Positions 1-15,300 of a stretch of DNA of 64,000 nt are shown piece by piece. A program made the translations under genes and the position numbers. Positions within the stretch are counted from its first letter, which is position 1; every line of letters begins with the position of its first letter. The notes beneath the pieces are model-generated. The model was not told where the DNA came from and did not search any database. It was given only the letters and a program-made list of their open reading frames with translations. Source of the stretch: Sapria himalayana (taxonomy: Eukaryota > Streptophyta > Magnoliopsida > Malpighiales > Rafflesiaceae). Location: assembly GCA_029783825.1 (NCBI GenBank), contig JAREIK010002267.1, positions 1 through 64,000 on the forward strand, read 5' to 3'.

Positions 1-2665
1 TTCATTTTAATTATTAATTAGTTTATTTTTATAGAAATATTTATTTACAAAATTAATTATGAGTAAGACAAATATATTTAAATTAATTTATTTTTAATCA
101 AATAAATATATATAATAGATATGCTATAAAAGAAGAAAAAATTTAAAAATTAAAATATTATCTAGTAATATATTTTACTTTAATTTTGAAAAAATTTGGG
201 TTTTAGTAATATTTTTTTAATTAATATCTATCTTTGTTATTAAATAGTTTATTAATTTAATTTTTGATCATATTATAATTGATTCTATCAATAAAATTGT
301 TTATATTGAATTTATATGATATATAATTATTAATATTATTATAACTAAATATTATATTCACATTTCAAAGAATGTTAAATATTATTATATTTTCAAAGGT
401 TATAACCTATGAATATGATAACAAATTATAGAAATTTTTTTTGTTTTTTTGTTTTTTTACTTTTTTATAAAAAACCTATAAACCACTAAAAGCCTAAAAC
501 ATATATCGCTAAACTCCTAACGACAAAACCTCTAAATACTTAAACCATTAAACTGGTATACATTAATAATAAATTTTAAATCTCATTTTAATTTTTATTC
601 AGTATAATTTTAAATTTTTATTTTAATTATTTATCAGTTTATTTTTATAGAAATATTAATTACAAAATAAATTATTAGAGAGACAGATCTAATATAATTA
701 AACCGGTATCCCCAAATAATAAATAATAAATCTTATTTTTTATCATTAAAATTTTAAATATTTATTTGTTTATTTATATATAAATATTAATTACAAAATA
801 AATTAAGTTTGACAAATATAATTCATATATATTATTTTTCTTCAAAAAATTATACAAAACCATTTTAAAAGAAAAAAAAATTCTAAACAAAAAATTATTA
901 TGTAGTAATATATTTTGCTTTGCTTCTGAATCATTTTAGGTTTTATAATTATATTTTAATTGATATCTATCTTTTTTTTAATTGAAATCTATCTTATTAA
1001 TAATAGATTATTAATTTATTTTTTGATCATTATTAGAATATTTATTAATAAATTGTTTATATTGAATTTATATGATATATAAATATAATGATTATTATAA
1101 CTAAAGATTGTATTAACTTTTGAAAAAAATTTAAAAATTATTATATTTTGAAAGGTTATAACATTTGAAAATATCAAAAAATAATAAAAATATATTTATT
1201 GTTATTTTATTTTTTAAATAAAACCTATAAACCACTAAAAGCCTAAAAATATAATTTGCTAAACTCCTAAATGACAAAACCTCTAAATACTTATTCCATT
1301 AAACTGGTATAGATTAATAATATATCATAAATCTCATTTTAAATTTTATTCAGTATAATTTTAAATTTTTATTTTAATTATTTATCAGTTTATTTTTATA
1401 GAAATTTTAATTACAAAATAAATTATTAGTGAGACAAATCTAATTTAAATTAAAACTGTATCCCTAAATAAAAAATAATAAATCTCATTTTTTTTATTTA
1501 TTATTTTAAATAGTCTTTTTAATTATTTATTTGTTTATTTATATATAAATATTAATTACAAAATAAATTGAGCTAGACAAAAATAATTTATATAAATTAT
1601 TAATTATCAAAAAATTATAGATAAACTATTTAAAATAAAAAAAATTCAAAATAAATAATTATTATATAATAATATATTTTGCTTTGCTTCTGAATCATTT
1701 TAGTATTTATAATTATATTTTAATTGATATCTATCTTTTTTTTATTTGAAATCTATCTTATTAATAATAGATTATTAATTTATTTTTTGATCATTATGAG
1801 AATATTTATCAAAAAATTGTTTATAGTGAATTTATATGATATATAAATATAATGATTATTATAACTAAAGATTGTATTCACTTTTGAAAAAAATTTAAAA
1901 ATTATTATATTTTTAAAGGTTATAACATTTGAAAATATCAAAAATAATAAAAATATATTTATTGTTATTTTATTTTTTAAATAAAAGATATAAACCACTA
2001 AAAGCCTAAAAACATAAATTGCTAAACTCCTAAATGACAAAACCTTTAAATACTTATTCCATTAAACTGGTATAGATTAATAATATATCATAAATCTCAT
2101 TTTAATTTTTATTCAGTATAATTTTAAATTTTTATTTTAATTATTTATCAGTTTATTTTTATAGAAATATTAATTACAAAATAAATTATAAGTGAGGAAG
2201 ATCTAATTTAAATTAAAACAGTATCCTTGAATAATAAATAATAATCTCATTTTTTTTCATTATTATTTTAAATATTCATTTTAATTATATATTTGTTTAT
2301 TTATATATAAATGTTAATTACAAAATAAATTTAGCTAGTCTAAAATAATTTATCTAGATTATTTTTCATCAAAAAATTATAGATAAACTTTTTCAAAGAA
2401 AAAAAAAATTCAAAACAAACAATTATTATATAGTAATATATTTTGCTTTGCTTCTGAATCATTTTAGGTTTTGTTATTATATTTTAATTGATATCTATCT
2501 TATTAATAATAGATTATTAATTTATTTTTTGATCATTTTTATAATATTTATCAATAAAATTAATTATATTGAATTTATATGATATATAATTATTAAGATT
2601 ATTATAACTAAATATTATATTTACATTTGAAAATAATTTAAAAATTATTATATTTTTAAAGGTTA

Positions 2666-3066
2666 TCATCTTTGAAAATGAGATAAAATCACAAAAATAA
2701 ATTTTCTGTTATTTTATTGTTTATATAAAAACTATAAACTACTAAATGCCTAAACGCTTAAATCATTAAACTTCTAAACCCCAAAATTAAAAAACCCTAA
2801 AATACTTAAACATTTAAACCATCTTTAAAGGTTTAAGTATTTATCATTAATATATAAATATCTTTCAATAAATAATAGTTTATTAATTTATTTTTTGATC
2901 ATTATTATATTTATATTTATATTTAGTTTATTAATATCTATCAATAAAATTATTTATTTTTAATTTACATGATATATAATTATTAAGTTTATTATAACTA
3001 AATATTGTATTCACACTTGAAAAAAATTTAAAAATTATTATATTTATAATAATTTTTTTGTTTATT
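2666..3066 (+). repeat. Truncated satellite monomer (~400 bp)
   Basis: The distance to the next palindrome position is only about 400 bp, and the second palindrome is itself damaged. The monomer contains a distinctive tract at 2895-2935 with repeated 'ATATTTATATTTATATTTAG'. The same truncated monomer, with the same tract in reverse complement, sits at 53054-53443 in the inverted part of the array. The two are therefore copies of one event. Confidence 0.8.
2745..2815 (+). repeat. Telomere-like CCTAAA box of a monomer (representative)
   Basis: Degenerate words of the type CCTAAA, CTTAAA and ATTAAA follow each other every 7-9 bp, including 'CCTAAACGCTTAAATCATTA' at the start and 'AACCCTAAAATACTTAAAC' later. 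Plant telomeric DNA is (CCCTAAA)n. The same box recurs once per monomer at a fixed place between the palindrome and the 'ATAAATCTCATTTTTATT' segment. In the inverted part of the array it reads as GGTTTA/AGTTTAGG words, for example near 53330-53380. This is an ancestry-type resemblance; it is not a functional telomere. Confidence 0.7.
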
Positions 3067-4234
3067 ATAACCTTCAAAATTGATAAAAAATTTGAAAAAT
3101 AATTTTTTTGTTTTTTCATTATTTAAATAAAACATATAAACTGCTAAATGCCTAAACACTTAAATTACTAAACTCCTAAACTCCTAAATACTCAAACCAT
3201 TAAACCGGTATACCTAAAATAATAAATGATATATCTCATTTTTATTTGTATTCATTATAATTTTAAATATTCATTTTATTTATCTATAGTTTAATTTTTT
3301 AGAAAAATTAATTACAAAATTAATTTCGAGTGAGACAAATATTATTTAAATAATTTATTTTTAATCAAAAAAAATATAAGCTTATAAAAAGAAGAAAAAA
3401 TTTAAAAATTAAATTTTATTATTTAGTAATATATTTTGATTTGATTCTGAATCATTTTGTATTATGTAAATATATTTTAATTAATATTTATATTAATAAT
3501 AATAGTTTATTAATTTAATTTTTGATCATTATTATATTACCTATCATTAAAATTGTTTATATTGAATTTATATGATATATAATTAGTAAGATTAATATAA
3601 TTATACATAGTATTCACATTTCAAAAATTTTAAAAATTATTTTATTTTTAATGGTTAAATCAGAAAAATTCTAAAAATTTTTTTATTATTTTTATTATAT
3701 AAATAAAACGTATAAACCACTAAATACCTGAAAACATAAATTGATAAACTTCTAAACGACAAAACTCCTAAATAATCAAACCATTAAACTTGTATACCGC
3801 ATATAATAAATCATAAATCTCATTTTTATTTGTATTCATTATAATTTTAAATATTCATTTTAATTATTTATTAGTTTATTTTTTATAGAAATATTAATTA
3901 CAAAATAAATAATGAGCGATACAACTATAATTTTATAATTTATTTTTAATCAAAAAAAAATATAAGGTTATAAAATGAAGTAAAAATTTAAAAACAAAAA
4001 ATTATTATTTAGTAATATATTTTACTTTGATTTTGAATCATTATATATAGGTTTTGCAATTATATTTTAATTACTATCAATCTTATTAATAAAATATTAT
4101 TAATTTATTATTTGATCATTTTTATAATATATAACAATAAAATTACTTATATTCAATTTAAATATATTATTATTATTAAGATTATTATAACTAAATATTA
4201 TATTTACATTTGAAAAAAATTTAAAAATTATTAT

Positions 4235-4262
4235 ATTTTCAAAGGTTATAACCTTCAAAAAT
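4235..4262. repeat. Conserved palindrome of the monomer (representative)
   Basis: Here the left arm TTTTCAAAGGTTA is complete and the right arm runs TAACCTTCAAAAA. The family consensus core is TCAAAGGTTATAACCTTTGA, a perfect 20-bp palindrome; in the best monomers it extends to 28-32 bp (for example around 39046 and 61555). It occurs nearly once per monomer in both array orientations and looks like one of the most conserved parts of the repeat. It could be a protein-binding site or a cruciform-forming sequence; the sequence alone does not say which. Confidence 0.9.
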
Positions 4263-7200
4263 GATAAAAAATCACAAAAATAATTTTTTATTATTTTATT
4301 ATTTAAATAAAACTTATAAACCACTAAAAGCCTAAACATTTAAATCTCTAGACTCCTAAACACGAAAATTTCCTAAATACTTAAACCATTAAACTTATAT
4401 AACATAAATAACAAATAATAAATCTCACTTTTATTTATATTCATTATAATTTTAAAAATTCATTTTAATTATTTTTTAGTTTATTTTTATAGAAATAATA
4501 ATTACAAAATAAATAATGAGTGAGACAGATATAATTTAAATAAATTATTTTTAATGAAAAAAATATAATCTTATAAAAATAAACAAAATTTCAAGAATTT
4601 AAAATTTTATTAAGTAATAGAATTTACTTTGATTTTGAATTATTTTGGTTCTAGCAAATATATTTTAATTAATATCTATCTTATTAATAATAGTTTATTA
4701 TTTTATTTTTTGATCATTATAATAATATATATTAATAAATTTTTTTATATTGAATTTACAACAAATATAATTTTTAAGATTATTATAACTAAGTATTGTA
4801 TTCCTATTTTATAACTATTAAAAAATTATTATATTTTTAAAGGTTATAACATTTGAAAATCACGAAAATTCAAAAATATAAATTTTTGGTTATTTCTTTG
4901 ATTAAATAAAACCTATAAACACCTAAATGTGAAAACATATAAATCAATAAACTCATTAACCCCAAAACTACACAAAACTTAAACAATTAAATAGTTATCC
5001 CCTAAATAATAAATCATATATCTCATTTTTATTAGTATTCGTTATAATTTTAAATATACATTTTAATTATTTATTAGTTTAATTTCATAGAAATATAACT
5101 TAAAAAATAAATTATTAGTGAGAAAAATATAATTTAAATAATTTACTTTTAATCAAAAGATATATAGGCTTATAAATGGATACAAAAATTTAAAAATTTA
5201 AAATTAATATTTCGTAAAATATTTCACTTTGATTTTGAATCATTTTAGGTTTTGAAAATATATTTTAAACTATATTTATCTTATTAATAATTTTTTATTA
5301 CTTTTATATGATCATTATTATAATTCATATCAATAAAATAGTTTGTATTGAATTTATATGATATATAATTATTATGATTATTATTAATTCATATTATATT
5401 CACTTTTCAAAAAAAATAATAAATTATTATATTTTCAAATGTTATAACATTCAAAAATTAGAAAAAATATCAAAAATAAATTTTTTGTTATTTAATTTTT
5501 ATATAAAACCTATAAACCATTTAATGACTATATTCTAAAATAACTAAAATCCTAAACCCCGAAGCCCATAAATACTTAAAACATTAAATTAGTATAGTCC
5601 AAATAATAAATCATATATCTAATTTTTATTAGTATTCATTATAATTTTAAATATTCATTTTAATAATTTATCAATTTATTTTTATAGAAATATTAATTAC
5701 AAAATAAATTATTAATGCGACATATATAGTTTAAATAATTTATTTTTCATTAAAAAAATGCTTATTAAAAAAGGCAAATTTTTAAAAATAAATAATTATT
5801 ATTTAGTAATATATCTTATTTTGATTTTGGATCATTTTAGATTTTACAATTATATTTTAATTTATATCATTCTTTTAAATACTAGTTTATTAATTTATTT
5901 ATTGATCATTATTATAATATCCATCAATAAAATTATTTATAGTGAGTTTACATTATATATAATTATTAAGATTATTATAACTAAATATTATATTCTCATT
6001 TAAAAGAAATTAAAAATTATTATATTTTCAAAGGTTATAACCTTCAAAAATTAAAAAAATCAAAAAGTTAAATTTTTTGTTTTTTCATTCTTTAAATAAA
6101 TACTACAAATCACTAAAGGTCTAAACAATTAAATCACTAAACTCCTAATCCACAAAACATCTAAATACTTAAACCATTAAACCGGTATATTTAGAATAAT
6201 AAATAATAAATCTCAATTTTATTTGTATTCATTATAATTTTAAATATTCATTTTAATTATTTATTAGTTTATTATTATAGAATTATAAATTACATAATAA
6301 ATTATGAGTAAGACAAATATAATTTAAATAATTTATTTTTAATAACAAAAATATAAACTTATAAAAAAAGCAAAACATTAAAAAAAATTATTATTTAGTA
6401 ATATATTTTACTTTGATTTGAAGAAATTTAGATTTTGCAAATACTTTTTAAATAATATCTATTTTATTAATAATAGTTTATTAATTTATTTTTTGATCAT
6501 TATTATAATATCTAGCAATGTAATTATTTATATTGAATTTAAATGACGTATATTTATGAAGATTATTATATATAAATATTATATTTACATTTGAAAAAAA
6601 TTTAAAAATTATTATATCTTCAAAGGCTATAACCTTCAAAAATTAGAAAAAATAAAAAAAATAAATTTTATGTTATATCATTGTTTAAATAAAACTTATA
6701 AACCACTAAATCCCTAAACAATTAAATCTCTAAACTCCTTAACACAAAAGCCCCAAAATAGTTAAACCTTTAAACTGGTAAACCTTAATTATAAGTTAAA
6801 TAATTTATTAAAATATTAATTACAAAATAAATTATGAGTGATACAAATTTAATTTAAATAATTTATTTTTCATCAAAAAAAAATATAAGCTTATAAAAAG
6901 AAGTAAAAACTAAAAAAAATTATTTTTTATTAATAAATTTACTTTGATTTTGAATAATTTTAGGTTTTGCAATTATATTTTTATTTATATCTATCATATT
7001 AATAATAGCATATTAATTTATTTTTTGATAATTGATTTAATATCATTCAATAAAATTCTTTATATTTTATTAAGATTATTTATAATTATAATGATTATTA
7101 TTACAAAATATTGTATTCACATTTTTGAAAAATTTTAAAATTATTATATTTTCAAAGGTTATAACCTTTGAAATTATTGGAAAATATCAATAATAATTTT

Positions 7201-10200
7201 TTTGTTATTTCATTGTTTAAATAAATCATATAAACCACTAAATGCCTAAACACTTAAATCAATAACTCCTAAATCTTTAAAAGCCTGAAAAGATAATCCT
7301 TTTAAACTAGTATAACCTAAATAATAAATAATAAATCTCAATATTATTTTTTTCATTATAATTTAAAATATTCATTTTAATTATTTATGAGTTAGCCAAA
7401 TATAATTTATATAAATTATTTTTCTTCGAAAAATATAGATAAACTTATAAAAAGAATCAAAAATTTAAAAAGTAAAATGTATTATATAATAATATTTTTT
7501 GCTCTCCTTCTGAATCATTTTAGATTTTGTTATTATATTTTAATTAATATCTATTTTATTAATAATTGTTTATTAATTTATTTTTTGATCATTATTAGAA
7601 TATTTATCAATGAAATTGTTTATATTGAATTTATATGATATATAAATATAATGATTATTATAACTAAATTTTGTATTCACATTTTAAAAAAAATTTAAAA
7701 ATTATTATATTTTCAAATGTTATAACCTTTTAAAATATGAAAAAATAATAGAAATAAATTTTTTATTATTTTATTTTTTTAATAAAACATATAAACCACT
7801 AAATGCATACACAATTAAATCAGTACACTCCTAAACCTAATAATGCCTAAATACATAAATCATTAAACCGCTATATACTACTTAATAACTAATAAATCTA
7901 ATTTTTATTTCTATTTATTATAATTTTAAATATTCATTTTAATTATTTATTAGTTTATTTTTTAGGAAATATTTATTACAAATTAAATTATGAGTGCGAC
8001 ATATATATTTTAATTAATTTATTTTTAATCAAAAAAAATATATTCTTATAAAAGAAGTAAAAATTTAAAAATTTAAAATTATTATCCAGTAATATATTTT
8101 ACTTTAATTTTGAATCAATTTTGGTTTTGTAAATATTTTTTAATTAATATCAATCTTTTTATTAATAGTTTATTTATTTAAATTTTGATCATTATTTTAT
8201 TATCTATCAATAAAATTGTTGATATTGAATTAATATGATATATAATTATTAATATTATTATAACTAAATATTATATTCACATTTCAAATAATTTTAAATA
8301 TTATTATATTTTCAAAGGTTATAACCTATGAAAATGAGAAAAAATTACAAATTTTTTTTTGTTATTCTATTGTTTAAATAAAACCTATAAGCCACTAAAT
8401 GCCTAAAAACATAAATTGCTAAACTCCTAAATGACAAAACCTCTAAATACTTAAACCATTAAATAGGTGTACATTAATAAAAAATCATAAATCTCAATTT
8501 AATTTTTATTAAGTATAATTTTAAATTTTTATTTTAATTATTTATAAGTTTATTTTTATAGAAATATTAATTACAAAATAAATTATTAGGGAGACAGATC
8601 TAATTTAAATAATTTATTTGTCATCAAAAAAATATATATCCTTATAAAAAGAGGCAAAATATTAAAAACAAAAATTTATTATTTAGTAATATATTTTATT
8701 TTTATTTTGAATCATTTTAGATTTTGCAATTATATTTTAATTTATATCATTCTTATTAATAATAGTTTATTATTTATTTATTGATTATTATTATAATATC
8801 TATTAATAAAATTATTTATATTGAGTTTACATTATATATAATTATTAACATTATTATTACTGAATATTATATTCACATTTAAAAAAAATTAAAAATTATT
8901 ATATTTTCAAAGGTTATAACCTTTAAAATTTAAAAAGAAATCAAAAAATTAAATTTTTTATTTTTTCATTCTTTAAATAAAAACTATAAATCACTTAAGG
9001 CCTAAACACTTAAATCACTAAACCCAAAAATCCCTAAATACTTAAACCATTAAACTAGTATATCCTGAATAATAAATAATAAATCTCAATTTTATTTGTA
9101 TTCGGTATAATTTTAAATATTCATTTTAATTATTTATAAGCTTATTTTTATAGAATTATAAATTAAAAACAAATTATGAGGAATACAAATATAATTAAAA
9201 TAATTTACTTTTAATAACAAGAAATATAAACTTATAAAAAGAAGTAAAACATCAAATAAAATATTATTTTGTAATATATTTTACTTTGATTTTAAATAAA
9301 TTTATGTTTTGCAAATATATTTATAATAATATCTATCTTATTAATAATAATTTAGTAATTTATTTTGTGATCATTAATATAATATATTTCAATATAATTG
9401 TTTATATTTAATTTACATGATAAATATTTATTAAGATTATCATAACTAAATATAGTATTCACATATAAAAAAAATTAAAAATTGTTATATTTTCAAAGTT
9501 TATAACCTTCAAAAATGTGAAAAAATAACAAAAATAAATTTTTTGTTATATCATTGTTTAAATAAATCTTATAAACCATTAAATGTCTAAATACATAAAT
9601 ATCTAAACTTCTAAACCTCGAAGCCCCTAAATACTAAAACCTTTAAACTCGTAATTATTAAATATAATTTAAATAATTTATAGATATATTAATTACAAAA
9701 TAAATTATGAGTGATACAAATATAATTTAAATATTATATATTTCATCAAAAAAAAACATATAAGCTTATAAAATAATGCAAAAACAAAAAAAAATTATTA
9801 TTTAGTAATAAATTTACTCTGATTTTGAATCATTTTAGGTTATTTAATTATATCTTAATTTATATCAATCATATTAATAATAATTTATTAATTTATTTTT
9901 TGATAATTGATATAATATCTATCAATAAAATTGTTTATATTTAGTTTATATTATATATAGTTATAATATTTATTTTTACTAAATATTGTATCAACATTTT
10001 TAAAAGATTTTAAAATTATTATATTTTCAAATGTTATAACCTTTAAAAATTTGAAAAAATATCAAAAATAAATTTTTTGTTATTTCATTATTTAAATAAA
10101 ACCTATAAACCACTAAATACCTAAAAACATAAATTGCTAAACTCCTAAATGACAAAACCTTTAAATACGTAAACCATTAAATTGGTATAAATTAATAATA

Positions 10201-11802
10201 TATAATAAATGTCAATTTAATTTTTATTAAGTATAATTTTAAATTTTTATTTTAATTATTTATTAGTTTATTTTTATAGAAATATTAATTACAAAAAAAA
10301 TTATCAGTGGGACATATATAATTTAAATTAAACCGGTATACTCTAAATAATAAATAATAAATCTCATTTTTTTTCATTATAATCTTAAATATTCATTTTA
10401 ATTATTTATTTGTTATTTTTATATAAATATTATTTACAAAATAAAGTATAAGTTATTCAAATAAAATTTTTATAAATTATTTTTCACCAAAAAATTATAG
10501 ATAAACTAATTAAAAGAAAAAAAATCTAAAAACAAAAAATTATTTTATATTAATATATTTTGCTTTGTTTCTGAATAATTTTATGTTTTGTAATTATATT
10601 TTAATTGATATCTAAATTATTAATAATAGATTATTAAATTATTTCTTTATTATTTTATAATATTTATCAATAAAAATATTTATATTGAATTTTTATGATA
10701 GATATAATTAATAATTATTATAACTAAATATTATATTCACTTTTGAAAAAAATTTTAAAATGTTTATATTTTCAAAGATTATAACCTTTTAACATGTGAA
10801 AAAATAAAAATTTTTTTTTTGTTATTTTATTGTTTAAATAAAACCTATACACCACTAAATGCCTAATCACTTAAATCACTAAACAACAAAATCACGATAC
10901 ACCTTATAGATAATCCTTTAAACCGTTATACCCTAAATAATAATTAATATATCTCATTTTTATTTGTTTCCATTATAATTTAAAAAATTTATTTTGATTC
11001 TTTAGTTTTTTATTTATATATATATATATTACTTAAAAAATAAATAATGAGTTAAAAATATAATTTATAAAAATTATTTTTCATCAAAAAATAGTTAAGC
11101 TTATAAAAAGAATAAAAATTTAAAAATAAATAATTATCATTAAGTAATATATTTTGCTTTACTTTTGAATCTTTTTAGGTTTTGATATTATAGTTTAAGT
11201 AATATCAATCTTATTCATACTAGATTTTTAATTTATTTTTTGATAATTATAAGAATATCTATCAATAAAATTGTTTATATTAAATTTATATGATATATAA
11301 TTATTATGATTATTATAAATAAATATTTATTCACTTTTTGAAAAAAATTTGAAAATTATTATATTTTGAAAGATTGTAACCTTTGAAAATATCAAAAAGA
11401 AATAAAAATAATTTTTATTATTTTATTTTTTAAATAAAAACTATAAACCACGAAATGCATACACAGTTAAATTAGTAAACTCCTAAACCCTGTAATGCCT
11501 AAATACATAAACCATTAAACTTCTTTATACTACTTAATAATTAATAAATCTAATTTTTATTTATATTTATTATAATTTTATATATTCATTTTAATTATTT
11601 ATTAGTTTATTTTTATAAAAATATATATTACAAAATAAAGTATGAGTGCGACAAATATAATTTAAATAATTTATTTTTAATCAAAAAAAATATACTTTTA
11701 TAAAAGAAATAAAAATTAAAAAATTAAAAATTATTATCTTGTAATATATTTTACTTTAATTTTGAATCAAAATGGGGTTTTTAAATATTTTTTAATTAAT
11801 AT

Positions 11803-12381
11803 TGTTGGGTAATTGCGCTTCCACGGTAGTGAGATTAAGAAATAGAAACAACAGAAACACAGAAAACAAGCAATATATATCACAATCCACCAAGCATCCA
11901 TGACAGAATCAAAAAAACAAGAAATCAACAAAGGAAATAAAGTGGTTCGCTAGTTGCTCAGTATGACTATCAACATTCACCAGAAAATGATTATGCGTTA
12001 CAGATTAAAACCAAATAGAAAAGTCTTACAGCATGCAGCACACAGAGCAGTCACGAAAAATCACACAGAGACAAGAGGGATAGACCATGAACAGTTCCAT
12101 GGGTCAAAAATAGCCGTCCGAAAATAAAATAACAAATCATTTTATATTAAAAAATATCTCGGTTCATTTAACCGCAGTGGGTCGGATAATAGAATGGGTC
12201 AGGCTCTACTCCAAAATATTTCGGCCTGCTGACTGGACAACGGGACCTACTTTATTGTGCTACTATTGCATCTCCGGGCTTTTAATATTTCCTTTCGTGC
12301 ACTTACATGAAAATATTAAAATAGAAAAACAATTTGTTATACAAACAGATTATTAAATAAAAACAAATTGCATATACAGCA
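11803..12381. mobile_element. Solo-LTR-like insertion in the satellite
   Basis: A 579-bp non-satellite block begins TGTTGGG and ends TACAGCA, matching the TG...CA ends of LTRs. It is flanked by an imperfect 5-bp target duplication, AATAT (11798-11802) and AAAAT (12382-12386). Removing the element plus one duplication restores a satellite spacing of about 597 bp between palindromes at 11376 and 12557. The internal stretch 'AAGTGGTTCGCTAGTTGCTC' resembles a phrase common in plant LTRs (inference from memory of the family type). No gag/pol open frame is present. Alternatives are a TRIM-like or other small non-autonomous element. Orientation is unresolved. Confidence 0.55.
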
Positions 12382-15300
12382 AAAATCTATCTTATTATTA
12401 GTAGTTTATTAATTTAATTTTTGATCATTATTATAATATCTATCAATAAAATTATTTATATTCAATTTATATCATATATAATTACTAATATTTTATTAAC
12501 TAAATATTGTATTCACATTTCAAAAAATTTTAAATATTATTATATTTTCAAAGGTTATAACATATGAAAATCAGAAAAAATTACAATTTTTTTTTGTTAT
12601 TTTATTGATTAAATAAAACCTATAAACCACTAAATGGCTAAAAACCTAAATCGTGAAGCTCCTAAAAGACAAAACCTCTAAATACTTAAACCATTAAACT
12701 AGTATACATTAATAATAAATCATAAATATCATTTTAATTTTTATTCAGTATAATTTTAAATTTTTATTTTAATTAATTTTTAGTTTATTTTTATAGAAAT
12801 ATTAAGAACAAAAGAAATTATTAGTAAGACAGATCTAATTTAAATTAGACCAGTATACCCTAAATAAAAAATAATAAATCTCATTTTTTAAATTATAATT
12901 TTAAATATTCATTTTAATTATTTATTTGTTTATTTTTATATAAATATTAATTAAAAAATAATATATGAGTTACACAAATATAATTTATATAAATTATTTT
13001 TCTTCAAAAAATTATAGATAAACTTTTTGAAAAAAAATTTCAAAACAAAAAATTATTGTATAGTAATATATTTTGCTTTGCTTCTAAATCATTATATGTT
13101 TTGTAATTATATTTTAATTGATATCTATCTTATTAATAATAGATTATTAAGTTATTTTTTCATCATTATTAGAATATTTATTAATAAAAATGTTATATTG
13201 AATTTATATGATATATAAATATTATGATTATTATAACTAAATATTATATTCACTTTTAAAAAAAAATTAAAATTATTATATTTTCAAAGGTTATAACCTT
13301 TAAAAATGTGAAAAAATAAAAAAAAATATTTTTTTTTGTTTTTCTATTGTTTAAATAAAACCTATACACCACTAAATGCCTAAGCATTTAAATTACTAAA
13401 CTACAAATTCCCGATACCTCTATATAGATAATCTTTTAAATTGGCATACGCTAAATAATAATTATAAATTTCATTTTTATTTGTTTTCATTATAATTTAA
13501 AAAATTCATTTTGATTGTTTAGTTTTTTATTTTTATATATGTATTAATTATAAAATAAATTATGAGTTAAAAATATAATTTATAAAAATTATATTTTATC
13601 AAAAAATTGATAAGTTTATAAAAAGAATAAAAATTTAAAAACAAGTAATATCAATATTATTCAGAATAGATTTTAAATTTATTTTTTAATAATTATTAGA
13701 ATATCTCTCAATAAAATTGTTTATAATGAATATATAAGATATATAATTATTATAATAATTATTAAAAAATTTTTTGTTTTCTTTTGAAAAAAATTTAAAA
13801 ATTATTATATTTTCAAATGTTATATTCTTAAAAAATGAGAAAAAATAATAAAAATAAATTTTTAGTTATTTTATTTTTTAAATAAAACCTATAGACCATT
13901 AAATGCTTACTTACTTAAATTAGTAAGCTCATAAACCCCGAAATCCCTAAATACTATAAAGATTTTAACATCTATATACTAGTTAATAAATAATAAATCT
14001 CATTTTATTTCTATTTATTATAATTTTAAATATTCAGTTTAATTATTTATAGTTTAATTTTTTAGAAAAATTAATTACAAAATAAATTTCGAGTGAGACA
14101 AATATTATTTAAATAATTTATTTTTAATCAAAAAAAATATAAGATTATAAAAAGAAGAAAAAATTTAAAAATTAAATATTATTATTTAGTAATATATTTT
14201 GATTTGATGTTGAATCATTTTGTGTTATGTAAATATATTTTAATTAATATTTATATTATTAATAATAGTTTATTAATTTAATTTTTGATCATTATTATAA
14301 TATCTATCATTAAAATTGTTTATATTGAATTTATATGATATATAATTAGTATGATTAATATAATTATACATAGTATTCACATTTCAAAAATATTAAAAAT
14401 TATTTTATTTTTAATGGTTATAACCTTTGAAAATCAGAAAAATTCTAAAAAAATTTTTATTATTTTTATTATATAAATAAAACTTATAAACCACTAAATA
14501 TCTGAAAACATAAATTCATAAACTTCTAAACGACAAAACTCCTAAATAATCAAACCATTAAACCAGTATACCGCATATAATAAATCATAAATCTCATTTT
14601 AATTTGTATTCATTATAATTTTAAATATTCATTTTAATTATTTATTAGTTTATTTTTTATAGAAATATTAATTACAAAATAAATAATGAGCGATACAACT
14701 ATAATTTTATAATTTATTTTTAATCAAAAAAAATATATAAGGTTATAAAAAGAAGTAAAAATTTAAAAACAAAAAATTATTATTTAGTAATATATTTTAC
14801 TTTGTTTTTGAATCATTATTTTTAGGTTTTGCAATTATATTTTAATTGCTATCAATCTTATTAAGAATAGTTTATTAATTTATTATTTGATCAATTTTAT
14901 AATATCTAACAATAAAATTACTTATATTGTATTTAAATGTCTTATAATTATTAATATTATTATAACTAGATATTATATTTACATTTGAAAAAATTTAAAA
15001 ATCATTATATTTTCAAAGGTTATAACCTTCAAAATTGATAAAAATCACAAAAAAAATTATTTTATTATTTAAATAAAACTTATAAACCACTAAATGCCTA
15101 AACATTTAAATCTCTAGACTTCTAAACCCCAAAACCCCCTAAATACTTAAACCATTAAACCTATATAACCTAGATAATAAATAATAAATCTCATTTTTAT
15201 TTGTATTCATTATAATTTTAAATATACATTTTAATTATTTTTTAGTTTATTTTTATAAAAATATAAATTACAAAATAAATAATGAATGAGACATATATAA

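Larger units (their letters stand above)
1..11802 (+). repeat. AT-rich ~600-bp satellite array, block A
   Basis: Tandem complex satellite, direct orientation. Centres of the conserved palindrome fall near 402, 1158, 1922, 2665, 4248, 4846, 5444, 6037, 6629, 7161, 7722, 8321, 8916, 9502, 10036, 10781 and 11376. Two further monomers, near 3066 and 3655, have a broken palindrome. Most spacings are 585-602 bp. The first three intervals are 743-764 bp because an internal segment of about 150 bp is duplicated. The interval 2665-3066 is a truncated monomer of about 400 bp. Each monomer also carries a telomere-like CCTAAA box, for example 2745-2815 and 3712-3795. There is no credible gene: the only open frames are short, hydrophobic, AT-driven runs inside monomers. 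Confidence 0.95.

Noticed and set aside
1780..7138. Short open frames of 60-90 codons in the first satellite block as genes
   Set aside because: They fall at fixed places in the monomer, on either strand. They consist of Ile/Asn/Phe/Tyr/Lys-rich text dictated by AT content, and neighbouring monomers carry stops and indels in the same frame.
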